Part shown: piece by piece, positions 1-7,322 of the stretch
How the letters are laid out: each line of letters opens with the position of its first letter
Numbering within the stretch: position 1 is the first letter of the stretch
Source of the DNA: Nitrospinaceae bacterium
Lineage (GTDB): Bacteria > Nitrospinota > Nitrospinia > Nitrospinales > Nitrospinaceae
Reading direction: 5' to 3'
DNA: 64,000 bases
Assembly: GCA_029261535.1 (NCBI GenBank)
Contig: JAJDBF010000061.1
Location: 1-64,000, forward strand
Notes under the pieces: generated by a model
Databases searched by the model: none
What the model saw: the letters and a program-made list of their open reading frames with translations, nothing else
Told to the model about the DNA's origin: nothing
Translations under genes and position numbers: made by a program

Positions 1-37
1 ATCGTTGTTCGTGGGTAAGTTGCGTGTAACCTCTCAT
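1..37 (-). CDS. IS30-family transposase, N-terminal fragment cut by the window edge
   Basis: Only 12 codons are visible, read leftwards from an ATG at 37-35: MRGYTQLTHEQR. IS30-family DDE transposases commonly start with Y-x-QLT-x-EQRY followed by a helix-turn-helix that binds the terminal repeats. A good ribosome binding site (AGAGGTG, about 6-8 bases before the ATG) supports the start. The catalytic core is off the window, so it cannot be judged whether the gene is intact. Confidence 0.6.
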   Translation of the reverse strand, partial: MRGYTQLTHEQR

Positions 38-113
38 CGGTGCACCTCTCGCTTTGGTCGGTGGGAAAAACCACGATGTTACCGCAGCTTATCCACTTTC
101 CCAATCGATAGAA

Positions 114-138
114 GTTGCACTTACTATTTGAATCTAAG
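114..138. repeat. Probable terminal inverted repeat of the IS30-family element
   Basis: The minus strand reads TAGATTCAA, three variable bases, GT, then a segment ending GCAAC. This is the layout of IS30-type terminal repeats. The partner repeat would lie beyond the left edge. The exact outer boundary (136-139) is uncertain because no target duplication can be compared. Confidence 0.5.
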
Positions 139-185
139 AAAGCCCGGCAACAGATGAGTCTCAATAAATATTGAACAGCGCGAGT

Positions 186-839
186 TCAACGGTTCCCAAC
201 CACGCCACGTTTACTGCAAAATTCCTCCACCGGGCATTCACTACAAAAAGGTGACACCGGCTTACAGCAATTTTGGCCGAAGGCAACCAGCAGTTCGTTG
301 AACTCTTTCCAGTATCTTTTAGGCAGGCTGTCGCGCAGAGCCATTTCTGTTTCATCGGGAATACGCGTCTGAACCAGATTCCACCGGTTGGCGATTCTGT
401 GCACATGAGTATCGACACAGATACCCATTTTTCCGAAACCCAGAATCAGCGTCAGATTTGCCGTTTTCCTTCCGACACCCGGTAACTCCAGCAGACCTTC
501 AAGGGTATCCGGGACTTTGCCATCATTCTCCTTGACCAGTTTTCGGCAGAGAGCGGACAGGCTTCGCCGCTTGTTGCGAAAAAATGCCACCGGATAAATT
601 GCCTTTTCCAGTTTCCCAAGAGGAATCTTGAGCATGTTCCGGGGGTTGTCCGCGAGGGCAAGTACCCGCTCTGCCGCCTCTTCCATAACTTCATCACGGG
701 TTCGCAAGCTGAGCAGTGTGCTAACCAAAACACGAAATGGGTCCCCTGCCCTGCTAATCCGGATTAATGACGGGTCCCGCCAGTGCTTGCAGGCTAATCG
801 AAGCCTCTTCAATGTAAGGGAGAGTGAACGAGCATCCAT
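186..839 (-). CDS. nth: Endonuclease III, DNA glycosylase/AP lyase
   Basis: Base-excision repair enzyme that removes oxidised pyrimidines and cuts at the abasic site. The 217 residues match the usual length (about 211). The helix-hairpin-helix LPGVGRKTAN is at 119-128 with the catalytic lysine K125, and the catalytic aspartate D143 sits in CVDTHVHR. The C-terminal 4Fe-4S loop is complete: C192, C199, C202, C208 with spacing 6-2-5. It starts at an ATG and is transcribed away from the ilv genes. Its stop lies about 48 bases from the end of the IS30-like element, so the insertion spared the gene. Confidence 0.95.
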   Translation of the reverse strand: MDARSLSLTLKRLRLACKHWRDPSLIRISRAGDPFRVLVSTLLSLRTRDEVMEEAAERVLALADNPRNMLKIPLGKLEKAIYPVAFFRNKRRSLSALCRKLVKENDGKVPDTLEGLLELPGVGRKTANLTLILGFGKMGICVDTHVHRIANRWNLVQTRIPDETEMALRDSLPKRYWKEFNELLVAFGQNCCKPVSPFCSECPVEEFCSKRGVVGNR

Positions 840-935
840 AATTTAGAAACAGTGAAAACTTTCCGGAAATTCTAGTAAAAACCCGTTGATTTTGCTAGTA
901 TAACCAGCTTGAGGACCAATCAAACTATAGGTATC

Positions 936-974
936 AACAGGGCCTCTCCCCAGGTCATAAAGGGAGGGGCTGTT
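936..974 (+). promoter_or_regulatory. Leader hairpin upstream of ilvN
   Basis: In the nth-ilvN gap, AACAG (936-940) pairs with CTGTT (970-974). CCTCTCCC (943-950) pairs with GGGAGGGG (962-969) through one G-U pair, leaving a two-G bulge and an 11-base loop. No U-run follows, so this is not a standard terminator. It could be a leader or attenuation structure for the ilv block. No leader peptide rich in Leu, Val or Ile was seen, so the role is unproven. Confidence 0.4.
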
Positions 975-1060
975 TCAGTCCTGCAAATTATTGGGTGAGC
1001 TAATACCCGATGTTATTCAGCAGGCACAAAACCTATCTTAAACTCTTAAGCATTCAATTC

Positions 1061-1549
1061 ATGCAACATACCATATCAGTTCTTGTCATTAACAAATTCG
1101 GTGTCTTGTCACGGATAGCAGGTTTATTCAGTGGACGCGGTTTCAATATTGAAAGTCTCAATGTTGCCGAGACCACCGACCCCAATATTTCGCGGATGAC
1201 GATTGTCACTCGTGGCGATGAAGAAAAAATTGAGCAGATCACCAAACAGCTCAATAAGTTGATTGATATCATCAAAGTGATCGATCTGACTGAAGAGAAC
1301 TTCGTTGACCGCGAGATGATCCTGGTCAAAATGAACGCCGAGCCCCGTGTGCGTGAAGAAATACTGCGGATCGTGGAAATATTCCGGGCCAAAGTTGTGG
1401 ATGTCAGTTCTGCGACTTACACCATCGAGATCACAGGTGACCAGGGGAAAATTCAGGGGTTCCTTGAATTACTCCGGCCCCTCGGAATAAAAGAACTCGT
1501 GCGATCAGGACGCATTGCCATGAGCCGCGGCATGAAATCTATCAACTAG
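1061..1549 (+). CDS. ilvN: Acetolactate synthase small (regulatory) subunit
   Basis: Regulatory subunit of acetohydroxyacid synthase, the first common enzyme of valine, leucine and isoleucine synthesis; it activates the large subunit and carries valine feedback control. The N-terminal ACT domain is clear (ISVLVINKFGVLSRIAGLFS, then GRGFNIESLNVA), followed by the small-subunit C-terminal domain. The ATG at 1061 gives 162 residues and aligns with family N-termini. An upstream ATG at 1010 would add 17 residues with no better ribosome site. ilvC follows after 21 bases, but the partner ilvB is not adjacent. Confidence 0.93.
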   Translation: MQHTISVLVINKFGVLSRIAGLFSGRGFNIESLNVAETTDPNISRMTIVTRGDEEKIEQITKQLNKLIDIIKVIDLTEENFVDREMILVKMNAEPRVREEILRIVEIFRAKVVDVSSATYTIEITGDQGKIQGFLELLRPLGIKELVRSGRIAMSRGMKSIN

Positions 1550-1570
1550 CCTAACTGAAGGAGAATCCCC

Positions 1571-2572
1571 TTGGGCAAAGCCTATTACAATAAAGATGCG
1601 GACATCAAAATTCTAAAAAAGAAAACCATCGCCATCATCGGTTATGGCAGTCAAGGCCATGCCCACGCTCGCAACCTGCATGACAGCGGCATGAAAGTCA
1701 TTGTTGGCTTGCGTAAGGAAAGCAAATACTGGAAGCGTGCCCAGAATGACGGCCTCACAGTCAAGACGGTAGCAGATGCAGCAAAAGCCGCTGACATCAT
1801 GATGATTCTGGTACCCGATGACAAACAGCGCGCCGTGTACCTCTCAGAAATTGAGCCGCATCTTAAAAAAGGCAACGCCCTCGCTTTTGGTCATGGATTC
1901 AATATCCATTTTGGTCAGGTGGTGCCCCCATCCAATGTCGATGTATTCATGGTCGCGCCCAAGGGACCGGGGCATCTGGTTCGCAGAACTTTCGAGCAAG
2001 GTGCCGGTGTGCCGTGCCTCATGGCGGTTTACCAGAACCCGACCAAGAACGCCAAGAAAATTGCCCTGGCGTATGCCAAAGGAATCGGCGGAACCCGTGC
2101 TGGTGTTTTAGAAACCACGTTTCGTGAAGAAACAGAAACCGATCTTTTTGGTGAACAAGCTGTCTTGTGCGGCGGGGTCACCGAACTCATCCGCGCCGGA
2201 TTCGATACCCTGGTGGAAGCCGGATACAACCCGGAGCTGGCATATTTTGAATGCCTGCACGAATTGAAACTCATAGTCGACTTGATCTATGAAGGTGGCA
2301 TTGGCAATATGCGTTATTCCATCAGCACCACTGCGGCCTACGGCGATGTATCGCGCGGTCCGCGAATCATCACTGACGAAACTCGCAAAGAGATGAAGAA
2401 AATTCTCAGCGAAATCCAGAACGGAGAATTCGCCCGCGAATTCATTCTGGAAAACCAGGCCAATCAACCCGTCATGAATGCCAAGATGAAACGCGATTCA
2501 GAACACAAGATTGAAGTCGTCGGTGAAAAGTTACGCAAGATGATGCCGTTCGTTGGCAAAAAACTTCAGTAA
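1571..2572 (+). CDS. ilvC: Ketol-acid reductoisomerase
   Basis: Second step of branched-chain amino acid synthesis: Mg-dependent isomerisation and NAD(P)H reduction of acetolactate or acetohydroxybutyrate. The 333-residue class I (short) form has a Rossmann motif GYGSQG at 24-29 and a cofactor loop [12 protein letters not shown] in which basic and Ser residues suggest NADPH preference. The metal-binding segment [12 protein letters not shown] is present. The start is TTG at 1571, preceded by AAGGAG at 8-base spacing; no ATG fits the family N-terminus. It lies between ilvN (21-base gap) and psd (11-base gap), probably in one transcript. Confidence 0.95.
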   Translation: MGKAYYNKDADIKILKKKTIAIIGYGSQGHAHARNLHDSGMKVIVGLRKESKYWKRAQNDGLTVKTVADAAKAADIMMILVPDDKQRAVYLSEIEPHLKKGNALAFGHGFNIHFGQVVPPSNVDVFMVAPKGPGHLVRRTFEQGAGVPCLMAVYQNPTKNAKKIALAYAKGIGGTRAGVLETTFREETETDLFGEQAVLCGGVTELIRAGFDTLVEAGYNPELAYFECLHELKLIVDLIYEGGIGNMRYSISTTAAYGDVSRGPRIITDETRKEMKKILSEIQNGEFAREFILENQANQPVMNAKMKRDSEHKIEVVGEKLRKMMPFVGKKLQ

Positions 2573-2583
2573 CCGCGACCGTT

Positions 2584-3222
2584 ATGCGCATTCCAATTTC
2601 AAATGACGGTTACCGTTTCATTTTACCCCTTATCGCGAGCACCGCTCTGTTTTTTTATTTAGACTGGTGCATCGCTGGTGGACTGAGTGCCCTTGCCTTG
2701 CTGTTTGTCGTGAATTTTTTTCGCGACCCGGAGCGGGACATCCCCACTCAAGTTGGGCTGGTCGTCTCCCCTGCCGATGGCAAGGTGGTTGAAATTCAAG
2801 AAGACACCGATCCTCTACTGTCAGACCCGATGGTTCGCATCAGCGTTTTTCTGAATGTTTTCAATGTCCACGTCAATCGTGTGCCAGTGCCCGGCAGGAT
2901 TCTGGCAATCCGTTATAATAAGGGGAAGTTTTTGAATGCCGCTAATCACAAGGCATCCCTTGATAACGAGCAAAACGCGGTGTTGATAGAGTCCGGTTCG
3001 CACAATATTCTGGTTAAACAGATCGCAGGGCTGATTGCCCGGCGTATCGTCTGTTGGGTCAAGGAAGGCCAATCCATGGAAGTTGGAGAGCGATTTGGCC
3101 TGATTCGGTTTGGGTCCCGCACCGATATATTTTTACCCAAAGGCTCTACAATTGATGTGACGATTGGTGATAAAGTAAAAGGCGGCAGTAGCATTCTGGG
3201 AAAACTTCCTGGAGGTTCTTGA
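2584..3222 (+). CDS. psd: Phosphatidylserine decarboxylase, short form
   Basis: Converts phosphatidylserine to phosphatidylethanolamine at the inner membrane. The 212-residue protein is the short self-processing type. It has a hydrophobic N-terminus (about 12-45), D65 in SPADGKVV, H96 in FNVHVNR, and a C-terminal GGSS motif where cleavage before S202 would create the pyruvoyl group. It is followed after two bases by pssA, which makes its substrate, so the two steps are coupled. The start is ATG at 2584, 11 bases after ilvC. Confidence 0.94.
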   Translation: MRIPISNDGYRFILPLIASTALFFYLDWCIAGGLSALALLFVVNFFRDPERDIPTQVGLVVSPADGKVVEIQEDTDPLLSDPMVRISVFLNVFNVHVNRVPVPGRILAIRYNKGKFLNAANHKASLDNEQNAVLIESGSHNILVKQIAGLIARRIVCWVKEGQSMEVGERFGLIRFGSRTDIFLPKGSTIDVTIGDKVKGGSSILGKLPGGS

Positions 3223-3224
3223 AG

Positions 3225-3977
3225 ATGAAAGTCAACCGGGTTCAATTGAAAAAGGGCATCTATATTTTGCCCAGCCTTTTGACCACCTGCGGCGTTTTCT
3301 GCGGATTTTATTCCTTCATCGCCACCATGGAAGACAAGTTCGATGTGGCGGCTGTTGCCATTCTGCTCGCCATGGTGTTTGATGGCCTTGATGGGCGCGT
3401 GGCCAGATTGACAGGAACCTCCAGTGCCTTTGGCGTGCAATACGATTCTCTGGCGGACGTTATCTCATTTGGAATGGCCCCGGCATTTTTGACCTACGCC
3501 TGGGTGTTGAAACCGTTTGGTCACCTCGGCTGGATGGCGGCTTTTCTCTACCTGTTATGCGGTGCGCTGAGACTGGCCCGCTTCAATGTCACCAAACCGG
3601 ATTTGCTTGGAAATTCCTTTATGGGCCTGCCCATCCCGGCGGCGGCAGCTGTTATCGCATCCATAGTAATAGCCTTTGAAGACCTGTTCTTTACCCGGCT
3701 CGACCCCATTATCATGGTGTGCGTGGTCTATAGCCTCGCTTTCCTGATGGTGAGCAACCTTAAATATCCGGCCTTCAAGCAACTCGAATTCAAAAAACGC
3801 GTTCACTTCACACGATTCCTTTTTGTTGTGCTGATATTGTACGCATTCGCCACCGTGCCCAAGGTCGCCTTGTTCCTCATTACCGGAATGTACCTCTTGA
3901 GTGGGCCCTTTTTCTGGCTTCGGTCGATTGTTAAAAATCCCCAGGCTCCCCAACAACAAGGGATCGATTCCAAATAA
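3225..3977 (+). CDS. pssA: CDP-diacylglycerol-serine O-phosphatidyltransferase
   Basis: Makes phosphatidylserine from CDP-diacylglycerol and serine in the inner membrane. The CDP-alcohol phosphotransferase signature is complete: DGRVAR, eight residues, G, three residues, D, three residues, D (DGRVARLTGTSSAFGVQYDS then LAD). About six to eight hydrophobic segments follow. I chose ATG 3225 because GGAGG at 3211-3215 sits 9 bases ahead. A TTG at 3219 is also open but too close to that site. It directly follows psd, the next enzyme of the pathway. Confidence 0.93.
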   Translation: MKVNRVQLKKGIYILPSLLTTCGVFCGFYSFIATMEDKFDVAAVAILLAMVFDGLDGRVARLTGTSSAFGVQYDSLADVISFGMAPAFLTYAWVLKPFGHLGWMAAFLYLLCGALRLARFNVTKPDLLGNSFMGLPIPAAAAVIASIVIAFEDLFFTRLDPIIMVCVVYSLAFLMVSNLKYPAFKQLEFKKRVHFTRFLFVVLILYAFATVPKVALFLITGMYLLSGPFFWLRSIVKNPQAPQQQGIDSK

Positions 3978-4047
3978 TTCAAGAACCTCTCCTGTAACGC
4001 TCCGGGAGCGGCATCGAACTTATTAAAAATATTTCAAAACAACTCTT

Positions 4048-4911
4048 ATGTCCTGGATCGACAAATTCAAATCCAAAGCGGGTATTGGAAAAAAAATTCC
4101 CAAGCCCACACCCAACTGGGTTGAGTGCAAACGATGCAAGGAACAGTTGTATCCGATTGACCTGGAAGAAAACTTGAGTGTTTGTCCAAAGTGTGACTTT
4201 CACTTCCGGATCAACTCCAGAGAACGGGTGGGACAATTGCTCAATCCAGGTTCATTCATTGAACACGATGCCAATCTGGTTTCCAATGATCCACTAAAAT
4301 TTAAAGATATCAAACGTTACAAGGATCGATTGAAAACGGCGACCAGGGACAACCCCGTAAAAGATGCTATTCTCTGTGGCACTGGAATGATCGGAGAGCA
4401 CCATGTCGAAATTTGCGTGTTCCAGTTTAAATTCATGGGCGGCAGTATGGGCTCGGTGGTGGGGGAGAAAATTACCCGCGCCATTGAGCGGGCCATAAAT
4501 GAAAAACATGCGATGATCATCGTAAACTGTTCCGGCGGAGCCCGCATGCAGGAAGGGATTTTCTCGCTGATGCAAATGGCCAAAACATCTTCGGCATTAA
4601 ACCGGCTTTCAGAAAACAGTCTGCCTTACATTTCAATTTTGACAGACCCAACCACCGGTGGAGTCTCTGCAAGCTTTGCATTTCTGGGCGACATTATTCT
4701 TTCCGAACCCGGTGCTACTGTCGGCTTTGCCGGCAAGCGAGTGATTGAACAAACCATCAAACAAAAATTGCCGGAAGGTTTTCAGACGGCTGAGTTTCTA
4801 CTCGAACACGGTTTGATTGACCAGGTTGTCCACCGCCATGAACTGCGCCAGATGCTGAACCACCACCTGTCCCTGTTAAAAGACACTCCCCTCGAAGCCC
4901 TGCGTTCATAA
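4048..4911 (+). CDS. accD: Acetyl-CoA carboxylase carboxyltransferase subunit beta
   Basis: Beta subunit of the carboxyltransferase that makes malonyl-CoA for fatty acid synthesis; it works with AccA, which is not in this window. The N-terminal zinc ribbon is intact (C27, C30, C46, C49), followed by a crotonase-type fold with the oxyanion-hole segments GGSMGSVVGEK and SGGARMQEG. The length of 287 residues is typical. It is 70 bases after pssA on the same strand, so membrane lipid genes are grouped here. The common partner folC is not next to it. Confidence 0.95.
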   Translation: MSWIDKFKSKAGIGKKIPKPTPNWVECKRCKEQLYPIDLEENLSVCPKCDFHFRINSRERVGQLLNPGSFIEHDANLVSNDPLKFKDIKRYKDRLKTATRDNPVKDAILCGTGMIGEHHVEICVFQFKFMGGSMGSVVGEKITRAIERAINEKHAMIIVNCSGGARMQEGIFSLMQMAKTSSALNRLSENSLPYISILTDPTTGGVSASFAFLGDIILSEPGATVGFAGKRVIEQTIKQKLPEGFQTAEFLLEHGLIDQVVHRHELRQMLNHHLSLLKDTPLEALRS

Positions 4912-4987
4912 ACCAATCCTCAGCTTTTTCTTCTTTAGCTCCGGTCAATCTGTTAGCATAATCTGTAAATAATAATCGGAGTGACAT

Positions 4988-5683
4988 TTGCGGCATTCAT
5001 TTGAAATCCTCGGATTGACCCCGGGTTGTACGTTTGAAGAAATAAAACGTGCGTATAAATTTCAGGCCAAGAAATGGCATCCGGACCGTTTCCCGGAAGA
5101 CGCTCGGCATCTGCAGAAAAAAGCCCACGAGCAGTTTCAGCAAATCACCGATGCCTTCCGCAAACTGGAAGAGCATTTTAAAAGTAATGAAAGCGGACGC
5201 TACTCAGCCGAGCAACCGGATGCTGACTTCCAACGTACCCGCACGGAACCACAGCAAACTTCCGCCCCCGACGAAAATCCCACATCGTCATCCTCGACTT
5301 TCAGAGAGCACGATCAGGTACCCGGCTATTTCTATCGGGAGTGGCCAAACGGTGACCGCTACGAAGGCCAAATGCAAGGCGAACAACCGCAAGGCATGGG
5401 AGTGTACACATCAACGGATGGTAGCGTCTATACGGGTCAATTCAATTTCGGCAAACCCCACGGTTCAGGCAAGTTAGCGTTTGCTAACGGCGATGTTTAC
5501 ACCGGAGATTTTCGTGAAGACAGGATGTGCGGACAGGGCACATACAAATACGCCAACGGAGATCGTTTTATGGGAGGATTTGAAAATGATTTGCCGCATG
5601 GTGAAGGTGCTCATATTTTAGCCAGCGGTAAGGTCTACGCCGGTTTATGGGAAGGTGGTTACCTCATCGACCAACGTGGATAA
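4988..5683 (+). CDS. J-domain protein with five C-terminal MORN repeats
   Basis: The N-terminal J domain (about 4-65) contains HPD at 31-33, the motif needed to stimulate the ATPase of DnaK. Residues 70-110 form a polar linker. Residues 125-226 hold five MORN repeats with an exact 23-residue period (starting near Y125, Y148, Y171, F194, Y217; pattern Y-x-G-x-F/L). There is no signal peptide or membrane segment, so it should be cytosolic. The start is TTG at 4988 with GGAG about 6 bases upstream. MORN repeats often bind lipids or act as scaffolds, so the protein may bring DnaK to a particular site; that is inference. Confidence 0.8.
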   Translation: MRHSFEILGLTPGCTFEEIKRAYKFQAKKWHPDRFPEDARHLQKKAHEQFQQITDAFRKLEEHFKSNESGRYSAEQPDADFQRTRTEPQQTSAPDENPTSSSSTFREHDQVPGYFYREWPNGDRYEGQMQGEQPQGMGVYTSTDGSVYTGQFNFGKPHGSGKLAFANGDVYTGDFREDRMCGQGTYKYANGDRFMGGFENDLPHGEGAHILASGKVYAGLWEGGYLIDQRG

Positions 5684-5695
5684 TATTTTTCACTT

Positions 5696-5923
5696 TTAAA
5701 CGGAATCCAGACTATAGTCACCATCCTGTTTGGGCATTAATACCGGCAGGTCAGGATGTTTGCGAATAATGATCCGGTAAGTGTGGTGGCGACGATTCAC
5801 CAGAATGGCCTGGTTGGGATCCACCTTGTATAAACGGCACAACTCCAACGACTCCACAAAATAGGGCAACCCATTCTCCCCGGTTAAATGGTCCCCCACC
5901 ACAATGTATCGCTTGTTTTTCAT
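5696..5923 (-). CDS. Small protein of unknown function (75 residues)
   Basis: I do not recognise the family. The protein is basic in the middle (NRRHHTYRIIIRKH) and acidic at the end, with no signal peptide or membrane segment. Its ATG overlaps the stop of a 46-codon frame just upstream on the same strand as ATGA, which suggests coupled translation. It converges on the DnaJ-MORN gene with a 12-base gap. A sequence of this length could be chance, but the coupling and the lack of a competing frame favour a real gene. Confidence 0.5.
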   Translation of the reverse strand: MKNKRYIVVGDHLTGENGLPYFVESLELCRLYKVDPNQAILVNRRHHTYRIIIRKHPDLPVLMPKQDGDYSLDSV

Positions 5924-6060
5924 CGCAAAATTTTTATGGGGACCTCTAATATTTCGGAAATTTTTGTTCCGGCAACTCGCAGACCCTCCACAGCCAAGGT
6001 CTGCTCGCGGCCAAAAGTAATTTTTAGAGGCGCCCTTATAACGATGTCTATTGAGTACAA
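5920..6060 (-). CDS. Possible 46-codon ORF coupled to the 75-residue gene
   Basis: A short minus-strand frame runs from TTG at 6060 to a TGA at 5922-5920 that overlaps the next ATG. The product would be strand-rich with hydrophobic stretches (IVIRAPLKITFG; KISEILEVPIKILR) and matches nothing I know. There is no clear ribosome site. The first codon abuts the terminator of the upstream gene, leaving almost no room for a promoter. A GTG 16 codons in is another possible start. Confidence 0.28.
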   Translation of the reverse strand: MYSIDIVIRAPLKITFGREQTLAVEGLRVAGTKISEILEVPIKILR

Positions 6061-6061
6061 T

Positions 6062-6099
6062 TAAAAAAGGCCGCCCCGGTTACAGGACGGCCTTTTTAA
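6062..6099 (-). terminator. Rho-independent terminator after the PCP_red-Cld gene
   Basis: AAAAAGGCCG at 6065-6074 pairs with CGGCCTTTTT at 6088-6097, and the stem continues inward with one mismatch around a short loop. The flanking A-run and T-run make it work in both directions. It lies about 60 bases past the stop of the minus-strand Cld fusion and should end that transcript. Confidence 0.8.
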
Positions 6100-6157
6100 A
6101 TTATTTTGTTTTGCAACACTGGCATTTTTTAGCAGGCAAACTGCCCTCACGCGAAAG

Positions 6158-7108
6158 TTAGATACCCAAGGCGTTAATGGCATCTTCTGCCGCCATGGCG
6201 GTGCAGGTATAAATCGGCGTGTCTTTTTCAGTGAAGCGACTGCCCTCGGTTTCCCTGAGTTCCATGACGAGGTCGACAAAATCACCCGGCTCGTCACTTT
6301 CAAAAGCCACGACAAATTCATAGTCATCCAGCCCGAAGCAGTAAGTAGTATTTAATTTAACCGACGGAAATTTGTTGCCCACAAAAATATGCTCGTCCAT
6401 GATTCCCTGACGAGTGTGCTTGGTGAGCAGATACCATTCGCGCTTTTTTACGAAGGGATAAATAAACAGGTATTTGGCTTTACCGGGGATGATATGCGTT
6501 CGATCTTCTTCATGCTCAGGATTCAAAGTATCCATATACATCGACCGCTTTGTCTGGGACAGATAGGAATCGGTCGTGGTCAGCCATTTGCCAAGTTCGG
6601 TCTGGTACATACGGGTGCTCATTTTCTGGAAGTTTTCCATATCGTAGGTAATCCGCCAGAGCATCAAATCGACATCCGCTCGCACCCCGACAAGGGTGTA
6701 ACAAATCATGATCATCTCACCCTCACTGTCGATTTCGTTGAGAAGATCGATAAATTCCTGCCGCGCCCGGTCTCTCACTTCTTTTGGCTGACGTCTGAAA
6801 GCGGGGTCCAGTTTGTAAAAACTAAAATTGACGTATTGGCGCTGGGTCTCTTGCTCTGCATCTGCCTGTGCGGATCGCTGAGCCTGCCTGTCGGCTATTG
6901 CCGCGCCTTCGCGCTCCTGCCTGGCGCGTGAAACCACTTTATCATCTATAAGTTCCAACCCCTTGTCATGGGCAAAATTTTCGATACCGCGCACAACACT
7001 CTTGCGCACAAAAAATGGAACATTCAACATACGAGCTTTGGCATCTTCCGTCCATTCCAGAGTGAGAGCCGGCATCGCAGTTTCTAGTTCTTTGTCATCA
7101 ATGGCCAT
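6158..7108 (-). CDS. Chlorite dismutase/HemQ-family heme protein with N-terminal PCP_red domain
   Basis: Residues about 18-62 match the PCP_red domain (first known at the end of the BchB/ChlB protochlorophyllide reductase subunit): W19, then NVPFFVRKSVVRGIENFA. A charged Gln/Ala-rich linker (62-92) joins it to a chlorite-dismutase fold ending near 312, with hallmarks YPFVKKREWYLL and TTYCFGLDDYEFVVAFE. H240 in MDEH is the likely proximal heme ligand. The residue 13 further on is Asn253, where chlorite-degrading enzymes have a distal Arg and Firmicutes HemQ a Gln. Chlorite degradation is therefore doubtful; heme synthesis or another heme reaction is as likely. It starts at ATG with a weak GGGA site and is divergent from rocD. 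Confidence 0.85.
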   Translation of the reverse strand: MAIDDKELETAMPALTLEWTEDAKARMLNVPFFVRKSVVRGIENFAHDKGLELIDDKVVSRARQEREGAAIADRQAQRSAQADAEQETQRQYVNFSFYKLDPAFRRQPKEVRDRARQEFIDLLNEIDSEGEMIMICYTLVGVRADVDLMLWRITYDMENFQKMSTRMYQTELGKWLTTTDSYLSQTKRSMYMDTLNPEHEEDRTHIIPGKAKYLFIYPFVKKREWYLLTKHTRQGIMDEHIFVGNKFPSVKLNTTYCFGLDDYEFVVAFESDEPGDFVDLVMELRETEGSRFTEKDTPIYTCTAMAAEDAINALGI

Positions 7109-7268
7109 AACGATCCCTTAGGGAAAATGGTTTCTAAACAATGTTGAGGCCCTCAAAGGACCTCCAATATGAGGTACCGCACAGATAGACCGATTATACC
7201 TAACAAAACCTTGTTTTAACAACGCTAATTTAGATTTTTCAGGAGGCTTTTCTACAGTTTTCATGGTG

Positions 7269-7298
7269 TTACACTGAGAGTAACAAGGAGGATATAAT
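7269..7298 (+). promoter_or_regulatory. Possible sigma70-type promoter for rocD
   Basis: A perfect TATAAT at 7293-7298 is preceded by TTACAC (7269-7274) at 18-base spacing. Transcription would start near 7305, leaving a leader of about 18 bases that holds the AAGGGG site. The region is the 214-base gap between two divergent genes. The -35 match is only partial. Confidence 0.45.
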
Positions 7299-7322
7299 CC
7301 ACTCCAAAAACAAGGGGTTATC

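Larger units (their letters stand above)
1..138 (-). mobile_element. IS30-family insertion sequence, terminal part only (continues beyond left edge)
   Basis: The element is read on the minus strand and leaves the window at base 1. Two independent signs support it. First, the truncated reading frame at 1-37 begins MRGYTQLTHEQR, which fits the conserved N-terminus of IS30-family transposases (Y-x-QLT-x-EQR). Second, about 80 bases upstream, the minus strand over 114-136 reads TAGATTCAAATAGTAAGTGC then AAC. This matches the remembered IS30 terminal repeat at about 17 of 23 positions. The outer end therefore lies near base 138, about 48 bases past the stop of nth. The other end and any target duplication are outside the window. 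Confidence 0.65.

Noticed and set aside
2-154. A 50-codon plus-strand frame at the left edge
   Set aside because: It lacks a family match and overlaps the IS30-like terminal repeat and the transposase leader.
161-485. Several frames across the nth gene on both strands
   Set aside because: They lie inside a well-supported nth gene and show no domain or ribosome site.
6389-6931. A 180-codon plus-strand frame opposite the Cld fusion
   Set aside because: It is the complement of a gene with clear family motifs, and its product resembles nothing.
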